Source: Bacteroidales bacterium
Lineage (GTDB): Bacteria; Bacteroidota; Bacteroidia; Bacteroidales; UBA10428
Direction: 5' to 3'
DNA: 64,000 nucleotides
NCBI GenBank assembly: GCA_016929525.1
Contig: JAFGIP010000064.1
Span: forward strand, 1-64,000
The notes beneath the pieces were generated by a model. It saw only the letters and a list, made by a program, of their open reading frames with translations. It was not told the origin of the DNA and searched no databases. The position numbers were made by a program, and so were the translations under genes. Each line of letters opens with the position of its first letter. Position 1 is the first letter of the stretch. Positions 37,399 to 48,694 of the stretch are shown here, one piece after another.

Positions 37399-38304
37399 TT
37401 GAAAAAGGATATTATTGTTACAGGTTCACACAGGAGCGGATCTACTTGGGTCGGTAACGTACTTTGTGCAACAGGTGAATTGTTATATATTCATGAACCT
37501 TTTAATCCAATTAACATCAAAACAAACCGTGCTCCACTAAATTATTGGTTTGAATATCTTTCAGCTGATGATAATACGGAAAGACAGGAATCATTTATGA
37601 AGTACCTGAAGGAGTATAAGACTTTTAGGCCTTTTATGTTACCCCGGCAATTACTTCAGACCGAAAAATTAAGAGATTATGCAGGTCTGATTTTACAGCA
37701 GGTTAGGAAATTGTTTAAAGAAAGAGCTGTTTATAAAGATCCTATTGCAATTTTTTCAGCAGAATGGATGTATGAGATTATGAATTTTGATATTGTAGTT
37801 ATTATAAGGCATCCTGCAGCATTTACCCAAAGTCTTAAAAGTGTCGGATGGTTCCATGATTTCACTCATTTTACACAACAAGAAAAATTAATGGTAACTA
37901 TTCCTTCTGTTTATCAAAATGATATTGACAGGATACTCAGTGATGGAAAGATGAAGGCGAATATTATTGAGCATGCAGTACTTCTTTGGAATATAATACA
38001 TAATCGTATACATGAATACAGACAAAAACATCCCGAATGGATATTTGTAAGACATGAGGATCTTTCCAATAATCCAGTCGAATTATTTGCTGAAATATAT
38101 AATAAATTAGAAATTAACTTCAGTAATAGGGCCCGGAGTTATATCAAAAAGACAACAGAAAGTTCCCGGCAAAGTAAATTAAAACGTGACTCCAGGAGTA
38201 ATATCACAAAATGGAAGAAGATGTTAAGTGAAGAAGAAATTGAATTTATCCGGGAAAAGACAAAATCTGTTTCTGATTTGTTTTATAATAACTCAGACTG
38301 GTAA
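37399..38304 (+). CDS. Sulfotransferase family protein
   Basis: A 301-residue protein that should use PAPS to sulfate a hydroxyl. The 5'-phosphosulfate loop is GSHRSGSTWVGN (8-19) and the 3'-phosphate region is VIIRHPAAFTQSLKS (about 135-149). The start is TTG at 37399; the next ATG is too far in and would remove the PAPS loop. It sits alone between a thioredoxin gene and tRNA-Gly, and the acceptor is unknown. Given the glycan genes in the window, a polysaccharide or glycolipid is possible. Confidence 0.85.
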   Translation: MKKDIIVTGSHRSGSTWVGNVLCATGELLYIHEPFNPINIKTNRAPLNYWFEYLSADDNTERQESFMKYLKEYKTFRPFMLPRQLLQTEKLRDYAGLILQQVRKLFKERAVYKDPIAIFSAEWMYEIMNFDIVVIIRHPAAFTQSLKSVGWFHDFTHFTQQEKLMVTIPSVYQNDIDRILSDGKMKANIIEHAVLLWNIIHNRIHEYRQKHPEWIFVRHEDLSNNPVELFAEIYNKLEINFSNRARSYIKKTTESSRQSKLKRDSRSNITKWKKMLSEEEIEFIREKTKSVSDLFYNNSDW

Positions 38305-38316
38305 ATTTAATATTTG

Positions 38317-38388
38317 AGCGGGAAACGGGGATCGAACCCGCGACCCTCAGCTTGGGAAGCTGATGCTCTACCTCTGAGCTACTCCCGC
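38317..38388 (-). tRNA. tRNA-Gly (anticodon CCC)
   Basis: A 72-nt cloverleaf on the minus strand. The acceptor stem is GCGGGAG paired with TTCCCGC (one wobble), the D-arm contains GTAGCTCAGAGGTAGAGC, the anticodon loop is TTCCCAA and the T-arm contains GGTTCGATCC. The discriminator base is U, as in bacterial tRNA-Gly. The CCC anticodon reads GGG. CCA is not encoded. Confidence 0.95.
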
Positions 38389-38427
38389 TAATTTTGAAAT
38401 GCTGTAAATTTAATAAAGAATAATAAT

Positions 38428-39285
38428 CTATAGTGATTCAAATATTTCAACAGCTGCTCTCGATTTATTTAAAGTATAAAAGTGTAATCCGGGGGCTCCA
38501 TTTTCAAGCAGTTCACGGCACTGATTTATTGTATATTTTATACCGATCTCATATGATTTTTCCGGATCGTTCTTATTTGCCTCTATGTCAACTTTCAGTT
38601 CTTCCGGTATTTTTGCCGACGACATTAGGGTAAATCTCTCGATCTGGCGATAAGAAGTTATTGGTATGATTCCAGGTATAATTCTGCAGTTAATTCCATG
38701 CTTACGTGCCAGTTCAATGAACCTGAAATAATAACTATTGTTAAAAAAGAGTTGGGTTACAAGGTAATCGGCACCTGCATTTACTTTGGTTTTTAAGTTG
38801 GTTATGTCTTCTTCCAGACTTTCTGCTTCAGGATGTTTTTCAACGTATGCTGCTCCGGCAATACAAAAGTTGTAGTTTTCATCAACATATGATATCAATT
38901 CGCTGGCATACTTAAAACCGTTTTCAACAGGTTTAAAGCGTTCTTCGCCTTTTGGCGGATCGCCGCGTAATAACATAAGGTTCTCAATTCCTTTGTCACG
39001 AATTTCGTCGAGGTCTTTTTTTACTTTATCGCGTGTTGCATTTACACATGTATAGTGTGCAACAGTTGTAAGGCCTATAGTATTCTGAAGATAGTCGACA
39101 AGAGCAAAAGTGCGTGCCTGTGTTGAACCTCCTGCTCCGTAAGTAACGGTAACAAACGATGGTGAAAGTCGCATCAGTCGTCCTACGTTGATGCCGAAGT
39201 CTACAGCAGATATTTCATCTTTTGGCGGAAAGAATTCGAAAGAGAAGGTCTTTTCCTGTGATAAAAACAGATCGGTGATCTTCAT
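38428..39285 (-). CDS. metF: 5,10-methylenetetrahydrofolate reductase
   Basis: A 285-residue flavoprotein that reduces methylene-THF to methyl-THF, the methyl donor for methionine synthase. Typical segments are 'FSFEFFPPKDE', 'VTYGAGGSTQART', 'LMLLRGDPP' and 'QLFFNNSYYFRF'. Length is normal for the bacterial NADH-type enzyme. The metH gene is just upstream on the same strand (55 bp gap), so they are likely co-expressed. Confidence 0.97.
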   Translation of the reverse strand: MKITDLFLSQEKTFSFEFFPPKDEISAVDFGINVGRLMRLSPSFVTVTYGAGGSTQARTFALVDYLQNTIGLTTVAHYTCVNATRDKVKKDLDEIRDKGIENLMLLRGDPPKGEERFKPVENGFKYASELISYVDENYNFCIAGAAYVEKHPEAESLEEDITNLKTKVNAGADYLVTQLFFNNSYYFRFIELARKHGINCRIIPGIIPITSYRQIERFTLMSSAKIPEELKVDIEANKNDPEKSYEIGIKYTINQCRELLENGAPGLHFYTLNKSRAAVEIFESL

Positions 39286-39340
39286 TATTATGAAAATGAT
39301 AATTAGATGTTCATTAGTCAGGTTCTAAAGATACTGCAAT

Positions 39341-42300
39341 TTAAGAGTAATTTAAATGTGTGGCAAGCCATCTTTCAATTTGTTCTTTATCGGTATTTTT
39401 TCGTTTTGCATAATCTTCTACCTGATCTATGCCGATCTTTCCAACAAAAAAATACTTCGACTGCGGATGAGCAAATACCAGTCCGCTTACCGATGCTGCA
39501 GGCACCATAGAAAAACTTTCGGTAAGGCTTATACCTGTTTTTTTCTCGACATCCAAAAGTCTGAAAAGTGTTTCTTTCTCAGAATGGTCGGGGCATGCGG
39601 GATAACCATAAGCAGGTCTTATACCCTGATACCTCTCAAGAATAAGATCATGTAATGTCATGCTCTCGTCGGGAGCATATTTCCAGTATTCTTTTCTGAT
39701 CTTTAAGTGCAAAAGCTCCGTGAATGCCTCAGCCAATCTGTCGGCCAGGGCTTTTATCATAATACTGTTATAGTCGTCATGATCTTTTTCAAATTCCAGA
39801 AGGATATTTTCAATGCCAATACCGGCGGTAACAGCAAAAGTACCTATATAGTCTTTTCCCCCGGAACTTTTGGGAGCTATAAAATCCGATAAGCACAAGT
39901 TGGGAACACCATTTTCTTTTTTTGTCTGGTTGCGAAGATTAATAAATCTCGTAAGCACTTCAGACCTGCTTTCATCTTTGTAAACTTCGATATCATCACC
40001 AACAGAATTGGCAGGGTAGAACCCGATAATGCCATTAGCTTTTAATAGTTTTTCTTGCTCTATTCTGTCTAACAAGCGGTTTGCATCGTCATATAGCTTA
40101 CGCGCTTCTTTTCCTGTTTTCGGATCGTCGAGAATTTCGGGAAACTTACCTCTTAATTGCCAGACAACGAAAAAGAACACCCAACTGATATATTCTCTGA
40201 TTTCTGCAACGGGATAATCAAGAAAAACCTTTTCACCAAGAAATGAAGGCTTGTAGATAATTGGTTTATTCCAGTCAATCATCATGGAATTATTTCGTGC
40301 ATCATCCAGATTAATATATTCAACTTTTGCACTTGAATCGGAATATGTCTGGCGCAGCTCATCATACTCTTTTTTAACAGAGTTTAAATAGTTTTCACGC
40401 CGGTCTTTCGATATCAGACTATTAACAACACCAACACTTCGTGAGGCATCTTTAACATGAATAACCGGTGATCCTGCATGAGGCACTATCTTAACTGCCG
40501 TATGGATTTTTGAAGTTGTTGCTCCTCCTATAAGTAACGGTTTATCAATACCCTGTTTTTTCATTTCTTTGGCAAAATCCACCATGATCTCAAGCGATGG
40601 TGTAATAAGTCCGCTTAATCCTATTATATCGACATTTTGTTCCAGTGCAGTTTTAAGAATATTCTCAGTGGGTACCATAACACCCAGATCGATTACCTCG
40701 TAGTTATTGCATCCCAGGACTACTGCAACAATATTCTTCCCTATGTCATGAACATCGCCTTTTACGGTTGCAAGTAATATTTTACCGATAGAACCTGTAC
40801 CGTCACTATCGCTTTTTTCCTTTTCAATAAACGGTAAAAGAACAGCCACGGCTTTTTTCATTACCCGGGCGCTTTTAACCACCTGAGGAAGAAACATCTT
40901 CCCCGATCCAAACAAATCGCCAACAACACCCATCCCATTCATCAGTGGACCTTCTATAATATTGATGGCTTTCGGGTAATTTTTTCTTGCTTCCAGCACA
41001 TCCTCCTCGATATGATCAACAATACCTTTCACAAGAGCATAACTTAGTCTCTCTTCAACAGTTCCATTTCTCCATTGGTCCTTTTTAACCTCCTTTTTAT
41101 CTGTTTGCCTGACAGTCTCTGCAAATTCGATGAGTTTTTCTGTTGCGTCAGGTAATCTGTTAAAGATTACATCCTCGACAAGTTCCAGTAAATCTTTCGG
41201 GATGTCATCATAAACCTCAAGCATTGACGGATTAACAATTCCCATATCCATACCTGCTTTTGTGGCATGATAAAGAAATGCGGAATGAATGGCTTCACGG
41301 ACAATATTGTTGCCCCTTAAAGAAAATGATAAATTACTTATACCACCACTTACTTTCGACTTGGGTAAATTATCCTTTATCCATTTTACTGAATTAATAA
41401 AATCTACGGCATAGTTATTATGTTCTTCAATACCGGTTGCAATAGCAAGGATATTCGGGTCGAATATGATATATTCACCTGGAAAACCTACTTTACCGGT
41501 TAAAATATTATATGCACGCCGGCAAATTTCAGTTTTACGTTTAAATGTATCGGCCTGTCCTTTTTCATCGAATGCCATTACAACGACCGCTGCTCCATAA
41601 TTCAGGATTTTTTGAGCCTGTTCAATAAAGATTTCCTCCCCCTCTTTCAGAGAAATAGAGTTTACAATACCTTTACCCTGGATACATTTAAGGCCTGCTT
41701 CAATTACCGACCATTTAGAAGAATCAATCATAACAGGTACGCGTGCAATTTCCGGTTCGGACGCAATAAGGCTTAGGAACCGGACCATTGCTTTTTCGGC
41801 ATCTATCATTGCATCGTCCATGCAGACGTCAATAATTTGTGCCCCTCCGTCTACCTGTTCCCTCGCTACTGCAATTGCTTCTTCGTATTTCTCTTCTTTG
41901 ATGAGCCTTGCAAATTTCTTAGAACCGGCAACATTGGTACGTTCGCCGATATTAATAAAATTACTCTCTGAAGATATGGTGAGAAGTTCAAGTCCGCTTA
42001 GCTGAGTTTTAGCTTCAATAGCAGGTATTTTTCTTTTTGGATATTTACCTGCCAGCTCAGCTATTGCCCTGATATGACCAGGAGTAGTGCCGCAGCATCC
42101 GCCAATGATATTTACATTTCCTTCGGCAACGTATGGAGTTAAGTATTCTGCCATCTGTTCCGGCGTTTCATCATAACCTCCGAACTGATTAGGCAAACCG
42201 GCATTTGGATGAGCACTGACATAAATTGGTGAATTGTTGCTTAAAACTTCTACATAGGGCTTCATATCACGTGCACCAAGAGAACAATTAACACCTACGC

Positions 42301-43021
42301 TTAAAAGATTAATATGTGTTACCGAGTTTAAAAATGCTTCAATAGTCTGGCCGGATAGTGTACGGCCACTGGCATCAGTAATTGTTCCTGATACCATTAC
42401 AGGAAGTTCAGTATTTTTTTCGGCAAATACTTCTTTGATACCATATAATGCAGCTTTACCGTTTAATGTATCGAATACAGTTTCAACCATCAATATATCT
42501 GCACCGCCGTCGATTAATCCGCGTGCCTGTTCTGCGTATGTTTCTTTAACTTCATCAAAGGTAACAGCACGATATCCTGGGTCGTTCACATCTGGTGACA
42601 GAGAAGTAGTTTTATTTGTCGGACCGAGTGTACCAACAACAAACCTCGGTTTTTCAGGGTTAAGAGATGAATATTTCTCACATACTTTTTTAGCAATTTT
42701 AGCCGAGGCAACATTCATCTCATAAGTAAAATCCTCTGTATGGTAGTCGGACTGGGAAATTCTGTTTGCATTAAAAGTATTGGTTTCAATCAGATCGGCA
42801 CCTGCATCGAGATATTTTTCGTGAATTTCACTTATAACTTCAGGTTTTGTTAAAGAAAGCAAATCGTTGTTGCCTTTTAAGTCGTAACCGAAGTCTTTAA
42901 ATCTTTCACCACGATAATCCTCTTCAGTGAGTTTATATTCCTGAATGAGACTTCCCATTGCACCGTCGAGAACAAGGATCCGTTTTTTAAGTTCCTGATG
43001 TATATCGAAATTCTTTGTCAT
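39341..43021 (-). CDS. metH: Cobalamin-dependent methionine synthase
   Basis: A 1226-residue four-module enzyme that moves methyl from methyl-THF to homocysteine through cobalamin. In order: homocysteine domain (about 1-330, zinc cysteines in 'GVNCSLGA' and '[10 protein letters not shown]'), pterin domain (about 355-620, '[14 protein letters not shown]'), cobalamin cap and binding domains (about 640-880, with DVHDIGKN whose His ligates cobalt) and the SAM-binding reactivation domain (about 895-1220, '[15 protein letters not shown]'). Full length and intact. A TAnnTTTG match lies at 43098-43105. I found no cobalamin riboswitch in the 111 bp upstream. Confidence 0.98.
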   Translation of the reverse strand: MTKNFDIHQELKKRILVLDGAMGSLIQEYKLTEEDYRGERFKDFGYDLKGNNDLLSLTKPEVISEIHEKYLDAGADLIETNTFNANRISQSDYHTEDFTYEMNVASAKIAKKVCEKYSSLNPEKPRFVVGTLGPTNKTTSLSPDVNDPGYRAVTFDEVKETYAEQARGLIDGGADILMVETVFDTLNGKAALYGIKEVFAEKNTELPVMVSGTITDASGRTLSGQTIEAFLNSVTHINLLSVGVNCSLGARDMKPYVEVLSNNSPIYVSAHPNAGLPNQFGGYDETPEQMAEYLTPYVAEGNVNIIGGCCGTTPGHIRAIAELAGKYPKRKIPAIEAKTQLSGLELLTISSESNFINIGERTNVAGSKKFARLIKEEKYEEAIAVAREQVDGGAQIIDVCMDDAMIDAEKAMVRFLSLIASEPEIARVPVMIDSSKWSVIEAGLKCIQGKGIVNSISLKEGEEIFIEQAQKILNYGAAVVVMAFDEKGQADTFKRKTEICRRAYNILTGKVGFPGEYIIFDPNILAIATGIEEHNNYAVDFINSVKWIKDNLPKSKVSGGISNLSFSLRGNNIVREAIHSAFLYHATKAGMDMGIVNPSMLEVYDDIPKDLLELVEDVIFNRLPDATEKLIEFAETVRQTDKKEVKKDQWRNGTVEERLSYALVKGIVDHIEEDVLEARKNYPKAINIIEGPLMNGMGVVGDLFGSGKMFLPQVVKSARVMKKAVAVLLPFIEKEKSDSDGTGSIGKILLATVKGDVHDIGKNIVAVVLGCNNYEVIDLGVMVPTENILKTALEQNVDIIGLSGLITPSLEIMVDFAKEMKKQGIDKPLLIGGATTSKIHTAVKIVPHAGSPVIHVKDASRSVGVVNSLISKDRRENYLNSVKKEYDELRQTYSDSSAKVEYINLDDARNNSMMIDWNKPIIYKPSFLGEKVFLDYPVAEIREYISWVFFFVVWQLRGKFPEILDDPKTGKEARKLYDDANRLLDRIEQEKLLKANGIIGFYPANSVGDDIEVYKDESRSEVLTRFINLRNQTKKENGVPNLCLSDFIAPKSSGGKDYIGTFAVTAGIGIENILLEFEKDHDDYNSIMIKALADRLAEAFTELLHLKIRKEYWKYAPDESMTLHDLILERYQGIRPAYGYPACPDHSEKETLFRLLDVEKKTGISLTESFSMVPAASVSGLVFAHPQSKYFFVGKIGIDQVEDYAKRKNTDKEQIERWLATHLNYS

Positions 43022-43097
43022 TCTTAAATTCAGTCAATAAAAATTCATATAGACAGCATGAACAGTGCATATAAACACATTCTGTCCCTGTTGCTGG

Positions 43098-43105
43098 CAA
43101 AATTA
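43098..43105 (-). promoter_or_regulatory. Candidate -7 element for metH
   Basis: Minus strand TAATTTTG matches TAnnTTTG, about 77 bp before the metH ATG. No clear -33 element is seen. Confidence 0.3.
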
Positions 43106-43132
43106 GTGTAAATAATAAACTTTATGCTGGTA

Positions 43133-45034
43133 TTACTGCTGTGATATTAACTGCTGAACCGAACTAATATTTTTACTGTTTGAAATACTTTTTGCTTCAG
43201 GTGTATATAAGTACTCAAGAAGGTCAGAATATTTTTCTGTAATCTTTGGTCGTACCATTTTCAGAGTGCTGTTCAGTAACCTGTTTTCTTCGGTAAATTC
43301 TTCGCTGAGAATTGCAACAGAAGCAGGCAGCCACCGCTGGGGGAACATATTTTCATATTCCCCGCCTTTTCGGAATTTATTTATCTCTTCGTCAATCTTT
43401 TTAAGTAAGTTTATTATGAGTTCTTCACCACTTAGCGGGTTGTATGCAATAAATTTTCTGATAGCTTCTTTATTAGGGACTAACAGACATACCGAATAGG
43501 GTTTCTGATTATTATAAAGCATGCATTGATTTATGAAGGGGGATTTTTCAGTAAATGCTTCTTCGATTCCTTCCGGACTGAATTTTTCACCATCGTCAGC
43601 AATCAGGAGGCTTTTAAAGCGGCCCAGCACATAAAGGAATCCGTCTTCATCAAGGTAACCCATATCTCCCGTATGCAACCAACCTTTCCTAAGAGTTTCC
43701 TTAGTTGCTGTCTCATTTTTCCAATATCCCAGCATTACATTTTCACCTCTTATTACTATTTCACCTTTTTGTCCTGTTGACAGGGTTTTTCCTTCCTCGT
43801 CACATATTTTCAGTTCTATACCTTCAGCCACTGTACCCGATGAACCCATTTTAACTTTTTCAAAATTATTCGATGAAATAACAGGTGCGGCTTCAGTTAA
43901 TCCGTATCCCTGGAACATCGGTATTCCAATCGCAAAGAAAAATCGTTGAAGTTCGATGTCGAGCAGTGCGCCTCCACCCACAAAGAATTTTAACCGTCCG
44001 CCGAAACCACCTCTTATTTTTTTAAAAAGAATCATGTCATATAACCTGTACATGGGCTTGTATAGTTTTCTCAATCCCTTACCACGGTTCCATCCATAAC
44101 CATTGTACTTATATGCAATTTTTAGTGCGTGATTAAAAAGTTTTACAGTTATTCCTCCTTTTTCATAAATGGCTTTTTCAATGTTTTTCTTAAAATTTTT
44201 AGCCAGAGCAGGAACACTTAAAAGAAACACAGGTTTTATTTCTTTAATGTTTTTAGGTATATTTTTAAGGGTTTCCATAGGTGTAGAACCAACCTGAACC
44301 GATGCAAGGCTTGAGCCGTATTTCATTTTAGCGTAAATACCACAGGTGTGGGCAAATGAGTGATCCCATGGTAAAATAAGAAGTGTTGAATACCATTCGG
44401 GAATAGCGTAAAGCGAACTTAGCTGCTCAACATTTGCGGTATAATTTCTGTGCGTAAGTATAATCCCTTTTGGATCGGCTGTTGTACCGGATGTGTAACA
44501 GATATTAGCATAGCTGTCTTTTTTAACGGACTGATATCTTTTTTGAAATTCCTGGAAACTGGTTTGCAAATATTTCTCTCCCTCTTTAAGAACAGCATCT
44601 ATATTAATAACATCTTTATCTTCACTGTATTCATCCAGACAAATGATTTTTTCTATTGCAGAAACCGATTTTGCCACTTCAAGAATTTTATGCATCTGTC
44701 CTTTTGAAGCGATTGCCATTTTAGATTCGGAATGTACAAACCGGAATCTTATCTCATCAGGTTCATTCAGTTTTATTGATAAAGGCACATTAACAGCACC
44801 GTTGTATAATATGGAAAGTTCACTTACAACCCAGTCGTTCCTTCCTTCCGCCATCAATATTACTCTGTCGCCTGGTGAAAGGCCGATACTCATTAGTCCT
44901 GCAGCAAATTTGTAAACCCTTTCATGGATTTCCTTATATGAAGAACTTTCATATTTTCCTTTTAAATTCTGCAGCAATAAAGTATTATTCGGAAATCTTG
45001 CCACACTTTCTTCGAAGAGTTCTATGAGTGTCAT
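43133..45034 (-). CDS. Long-chain acyl-CoA synthetase (AMP-forming)
   Basis: A 633-residue ANL-superfamily enzyme that activates fatty acids. The P-loop is YTSGTTADPKGIILTH, the A5 motif is QGYGLTEAAPVIS, and 'GWLHTGDMGYLDEDGFLYVLGRFKSLL' is the A7/A8 hinge. The start is the ATG at 45034 (MTLIELFEESVARFP), where the family begins. The membrane-binding type seen here usually feeds phospholipid synthesis. Convergent or coupled neighbours do not refine the role. Confidence 0.92.
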   Translation of the reverse strand: MTLIELFEESVARFPNNTLLLQNLKGKYESSSYKEIHERVYKFAAGLMSIGLSPGDRVILMAEGRNDWVVSELSILYNGAVNVPLSIKLNEPDEIRFRFVHSESKMAIASKGQMHKILEVAKSVSAIEKIICLDEYSEDKDVINIDAVLKEGEKYLQTSFQEFQKRYQSVKKDSYANICYTSGTTADPKGIILTHRNYTANVEQLSSLYAIPEWYSTLLILPWDHSFAHTCGIYAKMKYGSSLASVQVGSTPMETLKNIPKNIKEIKPVFLLSVPALAKNFKKNIEKAIYEKGGITVKLFNHALKIAYKYNGYGWNRGKGLRKLYKPMYRLYDMILFKKIRGGFGGRLKFFVGGGALLDIELQRFFFAIGIPMFQGYGLTEAAPVISSNNFEKVKMGSSGTVAEGIELKICDEEGKTLSTGQKGEIVIRGENVMLGYWKNETATKETLRKGWLHTGDMGYLDEDGFLYVLGRFKSLLIADDGEKFSPEGIEEAFTEKSPFINQCMLYNNQKPYSVCLLVPNKEAIRKFIAYNPLSGEELIINLLKKIDEEINKFRKGGEYENMFPQRWLPASVAILSEEFTEENRLLNSTLKMVRPKITEKYSDLLEYLYTPEAKSISNSKNISSVQQLISQQ

Positions 45035-45223
45035 AATTAGTAGGTCTTGATAAGCGATGACCAAGATAAAAAAAAGAGAAGATAAATAAAGCTACTTCTT
45101 TAGTAAAACATCAAAACAGTTCAACTAACTGATCAGTAACCAAATCAAAAACAGAATATAAGAAGTCATTCCCCGGGAAACGGGGTGGATTAACAATTCT
45201 TCCTGCTGAATTTAAAAAATATA

Positions 45224-45640
45224 TCAGGTATTAATTTTTGAATGCCTGATCTGAGAATAGCTTTTCAGACATAAATCCATGTGAGAAAGCAGTTCGTCGA
45301 AATTGAGAGGTTTATTAAAAAATCCGTCGCAACCCGATTCGATACACGCTTCTTCTTCATTATTCCATGAATTGGCCGTTTGGACAATAATAGGCAGATA
45401 CGGATTAAACTGTTTAATTAGTTTTAACGATTGAATGCCATCGAGATCGGGAAGCTGAAGATCCATGAGTACAATATCGACGTTATTTTTTTCCTTACAG
45501 ATATTTACTGCACTCAGGCCGTCTTTTGCCCAAATAATATTAATTCCTGTACGACGTTTGAGCATCAGTTCAACAAAGCGAAAATTTAACGGGTCATCTT
45601 CAGCAACAAGTGTTGTATAATTTTCCCAGGCGTAATTCAT
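45224..45640 (-). CDS. Stand-alone response regulator receiver domain
   Basis: A 138-residue CheY-like protein with no output domain. The acidic pocket is EDD near residue 14, the phospho-acceptor Asp in 'VLMDLQLPDLDG', the switch Thr in 'VQTANS' and the Lys in 'FNKPLN'. All catalytic residues of a receiver are present, so it can take a phosphoryl group. The partner kinase is not in the window. It may act by protein binding or as a phosphate relay. Confidence 0.9.
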   Translation of the reverse strand: MNYAWENYTTLVAEDDPLNFRFVELMLKRRTGINIIWAKDGLSAVNICKEKNNVDIVLMDLQLPDLDGIQSLKLIKQFNPYLPIIVQTANSWNNEEEACIESGCDGFFNKPLNFDELLSHMDLCLKSYSQIRHSKINT

Positions 45641-45882
45641 GTATATAACTTTAGTTTACTATTTACATACTTTACGCTTATATCACAAAGAAGATGGATT
45701 TACTTGATGAAATGATGCTGTTGCTCAATAAAGGTTGCTATTGAATTGATAAAAATTATAAATTGCAGTACTTAATTAAAGAGAAAACGGCCAGTTTTTA
45801 TGTAAGTTATTTAAGAACAATAATTTATAGTTATAAACATTTGTGCCAATTCATGGTTTGTACAATATAAAAAGCTAAACGT

Positions 45883-46416
45883 ATGAAAAAAACGAAATCC
45901 CTTTTAACTTTACTTTCATTGGCTACTATTATTATGGTAACCAGTTGTGACCTTGTTGAGAAACTTACCGACTTTTCATTTGAATCGGGATATAACGTGA
46001 TACCATTTACCGTATATCCGTCCGATGCCGGTATATACACATTTGTAGATACGGTTTTAATGTCTGATTTAGAAGAGCTGGCAGATGAGAATGGAGGAGA
46101 TATTGATAATATTTCCGAAGCCACTATCAGTGAGACCTTACTTGAAGTTACAGATCCGGGTCGAACTCTGGATGGTTTTGCCTGGGGTGAGGTATATATG
46201 AGTACCAATGAACAACCTGAAAAACTGGTTGCATGGGGAGAGAATTTTGCTGTAGGTGCAACTTCTGTTAATTTGAATGTATCACAGGATGATATTAAGG
46301 CGATGCTTAAAGATGATGCATATTACATTCGTTGTGTTGGAGAATTAAGCGAGGACCTGTTGGAAACAATACATCTGGTCATCAAATTCAAATATGAAGC
46401 AATAGGACAAATATAG
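45883..46416 (+). CDS. Hypothetical lipoprotein
   Basis: A 177-residue lipoprotein with signal peptide MKKTKSLLTLLSLATIIMVTSC (lipobox, Cys22). The mature part is acidic and mostly strand-forming, with no domain I recognise. A strong terminator follows at once (46443-46471), so it is a single-gene unit. Confidence 0.75.
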   Translation: MKKTKSLLTLLSLATIIMVTSCDLVEKLTDFSFESGYNVIPFTVYPSDAGIYTFVDTVLMSDLEELADENGGDIDNISEATISETLLEVTDPGRTLDGFAWGEVYMSTNEQPEKLVAWGENFAVGATSVNLNVSQDDIKAMLKDDAYYIRCVGELSEDLLETIHLVIKFKYEAIGQI

Positions 46417-46442
46417 AACTGAAACTATTACTATAAAAAGGA

Positions 46443-46471
46443 AGAGGCTGCTTACAATGCAGTCTTTTTTT
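46443..46471 (+). terminator. Rho-independent terminator after the lipoprotein gene
   Basis: Arms AGGCTGC (46445-46451) and GCAGTCT (46459-46465), seven-base loop, followed by a run of T (to 46471). Confidence 0.85.
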
Positions 46472-46771
46472 GTGAGACTAAAATTTTAAAAGTGAAATGC
46501 ATTAAAATTTAATAGTCGAACAAACCAGATGCATATCGGGATAAAAACTAAAATTTCAAAAATGAATTGCATTGATACCGATAATCATCCGGGTTAAGTC
46601 GAACGACTGAACGAAGTGGTCTCACGACCCTGAGAGTAATCCCGAAGCACATAGGAATCATAGAAGCAGCAATTCATTTGGTTTTAATTATTAAGTATCA
46701 ATAGAATAACATTCAGAATAAACATAACTTTATCAATATTGTTATCTTTTTAAATATTAAAAAGAAATGAT
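46472..46771. repeat. Spacer with diverged direct repeats and small palindromes
   Basis: The roughly 300 bp before the thioredoxin-like gene contain no gene. Two diverged copies of a 30-bp unit (near 46475-46508 and 46547-46578, both ACTAAAATTT...GAA-TGCATT) are visible, plus small inverted repeats such as AGTCGAACGACT and GGTCTCACGACC (46600-46640) and CCCGAAGC. They look like remains of short intergenic repeat elements. Confidence 0.45.
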
Positions 46772-47353
46772 ATGGCATATACACTGAATGTAGGAGACAA
46801 GGCACCTGATTTTTTGCTGAAAGCTACTGACGGTAAAAAATACAGCCTGAATAATTTTTCTAACGAAAAGTATCTTGTAATTTTCTTTACATGTAATCAT
46901 TGTCCTTATGTTCTGGGTTCAGATGAGAAAACAAGGCAAACTGCCGATAAATTCAAAAATGAACATGTCAGGTTTATAGGGATTAATTCAAATAGTCCGA
47001 ATACATACCCGGAAGATGACTTTGAGCATATGGTTCAACGTATGGAACAGTATAAGTTTCCATGGCTTTACCTGTATGATGAAACACAGGAGGTAGCTTT
47101 AAAATACGGGGCCCTTAGAACACCTCATTTTTTTATTTTTGACAGTGAAAGGAAACTGGTATATACGGGCAGGGGAGTTGATAGCCCGCGCGATCCTTCA
47201 AGAATTACCGTAAATGATCTGGATCGTGTTTTGACTGAGCTTACCGGTCATAAGGAAATAAGTATTAAAGTAACAAATCCTATAGGATGTACTATTAAAT
47301 GGGAAGGTAAAGATGCTCACTGGATGCCGGCGGATGCCTGTGATCTGGTATGA
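46772..47353 (+). CDS. Thioredoxin-like / peroxiredoxin-like redox protein
   Basis: A 193-residue AhpC/TSA-family protein of the group with the CNHCPYV motif (Cys41 and Cys44), where the two cysteines lie right after a strand 'YLVIFFT'. The '[25 protein letters not shown]' segment is typical of the group. It probably acts in thiol redox metabolism. No signal peptide, so cytosolic. Confidence 0.87.
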   Translation: MAYTLNVGDKAPDFLLKATDGKKYSLNNFSNEKYLVIFFTCNHCPYVLGSDEKTRQTADKFKNEHVRFIGINSNSPNTYPEDDFEHMVQRMEQYKFPWLYLYDETQEVALKYGALRTPHFFIFDSERKLVYTGRGVDSPRDPSRITVNDLDRVLTELTGHKEISIKVTNPIGCTIKWEGKDAHWMPADACDLV

Positions 47354-47485
47354 GAACAAACGGAGTAAATGGAATGCTGTGATAATGCTATGTTATATTA
47401 CTGTTAATGCTTCATTCTGGTTATCCTTATCTATTAAATAAGAAACATTGAAGGATAATGCAGAGGATATTAGAATTAAGTAATA

Positions 47486-48484
47486 TCATGATACCGGGAA
47501 GCCCCTGAAATATTTCATGAACTGGACCCTGGAGTAAACAGCCGGATTTGAACTCTTTTCCTGGCTAAGCGTACCTTTGAAATCATTCATTGATGTATAT
47601 TTCTTTTTGATCATCCAGGCTTCAAACTCCTTTAATATTGTTTCAATATACGACACTCCGTTTTTATACAGTGTTGATGCCAGTTGAACAGCTGAAGCAC
47701 CTGCCAGGATCTGTTTAATAACGCCTTCAGCATTATGGATGCCTGTTGAAGCAATAATATCACATTCGACCCTGTTCGACATTATGGCTACCCATCTTAA
47801 TGTCTGATAGATATCTGCCGGTGAACTTAAAATTGCACCGCTGGTTATCTGAAGGGTCTCAATGTCAATATCAGGATTATAAAACCTGTTAAACAGAACC
47901 AATCCGTCGATACCTGTTTTTGAGATTTCGGTTAAAAATGATGCAAGGTTGGAAGCATAGTAACTAAGTTTTACAAAAACCGGAATGTTGACCAGGTTTT
48001 TTACGTTTTCAATTATATTGAAATATAATTTTTCGTTATCAGAAGCGGTCTTGTTGATATCAGCCGGTAATATAAAAATGTTTAGTTCCAGGGCGTCAGC
48101 TCCGGCCTCGGCAATCTTTTTCGGGAAATAGGTCCAGTTTTCAGAATCAACACAATTTATACTGGCAATAACAGGGATACTTAATTTTGATTTTGATTTG
48201 TGTATTAGTTCAATATATCTTGCAGTAGATTCTTTCGGACCATCGAAATAATCATAAAATTCAAGAGTTTCCGGGTAAATAAAACCTGGCGAACCCATTC
48301 GACTCATCTCCGCTTTCATTTCCCTTATTATCTCTTCTTCAAAAAGTGATTTCAGGACAACCGCACCGGCACCGTATTTTTCAATTTCCAACATGTTTTC
48401 AACATTATCAGTAAGGCCTGAACTTCCTGCAACCAATGGGTTTCTGAGTTCCAGACTTCCGTAATTAGTAGTTAAATCGACCAT
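47486..48484 (-). CDS. Dihydroorotate dehydrogenase-like FMN protein
   Basis: A 332-residue TIM-barrel flavoprotein related to class 1 DHODs ('YGSLELRNPLVAGSSGLTDNVENM', 'VIASINCVDSENW', 'DALELNIF', 'VKLSYY', 'DIIASTGIHNAEGVIKQILAGASAVQLASTLYKNG'). It belongs to the 'dihydroorotate dehydrogenase-like' group of Bacteroidota. The motif 'NCVDSE' replaces the usual active-site base region of PyrD, so true DHOD activity is uncertain; a reductase of another substrate is possible. It stands alone. Confidence 0.85.
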   Translation of the reverse strand: MVDLTTNYGSLELRNPLVAGSSGLTDNVENMLEIEKYGAGAVVLKSLFEEEIIREMKAEMSRMGSPGFIYPETLEFYDYFDGPKESTARYIELIHKSKSKLSIPVIASINCVDSENWTYFPKKIAEAGADALELNIFILPADINKTASDNEKLYFNIIENVKNLVNIPVFVKLSYYASNLASFLTEISKTGIDGLVLFNRFYNPDIDIETLQITSGAILSSPADIYQTLRWVAIMSNRVECDIIASTGIHNAEGVIKQILAGASAVQLASTLYKNGVSYIETILKEFEAWMIKKKYTSMNDFKGTLSQEKSSNPAVYSRVQFMKYFRGFPVS

Positions 48485-48694
48485 GTCCGATTCAGTTTTT
48501 TATTCTTTTATAGTTAATTAAAAGGTAACAAAATTAAGTTTTGAAACGTTTAAAGTTGAAAAAAAAATACTGTAACCTTTTTTTTATCAGTACCTTTGAA
48601 AAGGTTAAGCCAAGTTATTAATTAAGCAATGTTAATTAATTATTTGGTTAAAGATATTTTAGGTTGTAATTTTTGGTATTAAAATTTAGTCGAT

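Noticed and set aside
43022-43132. Cobalamin or SAM riboswitch upstream of metH
   Set aside because: Only 111 bp are available and I see no B12-box or other riboswitch consensus; only a promoter-like element is present.
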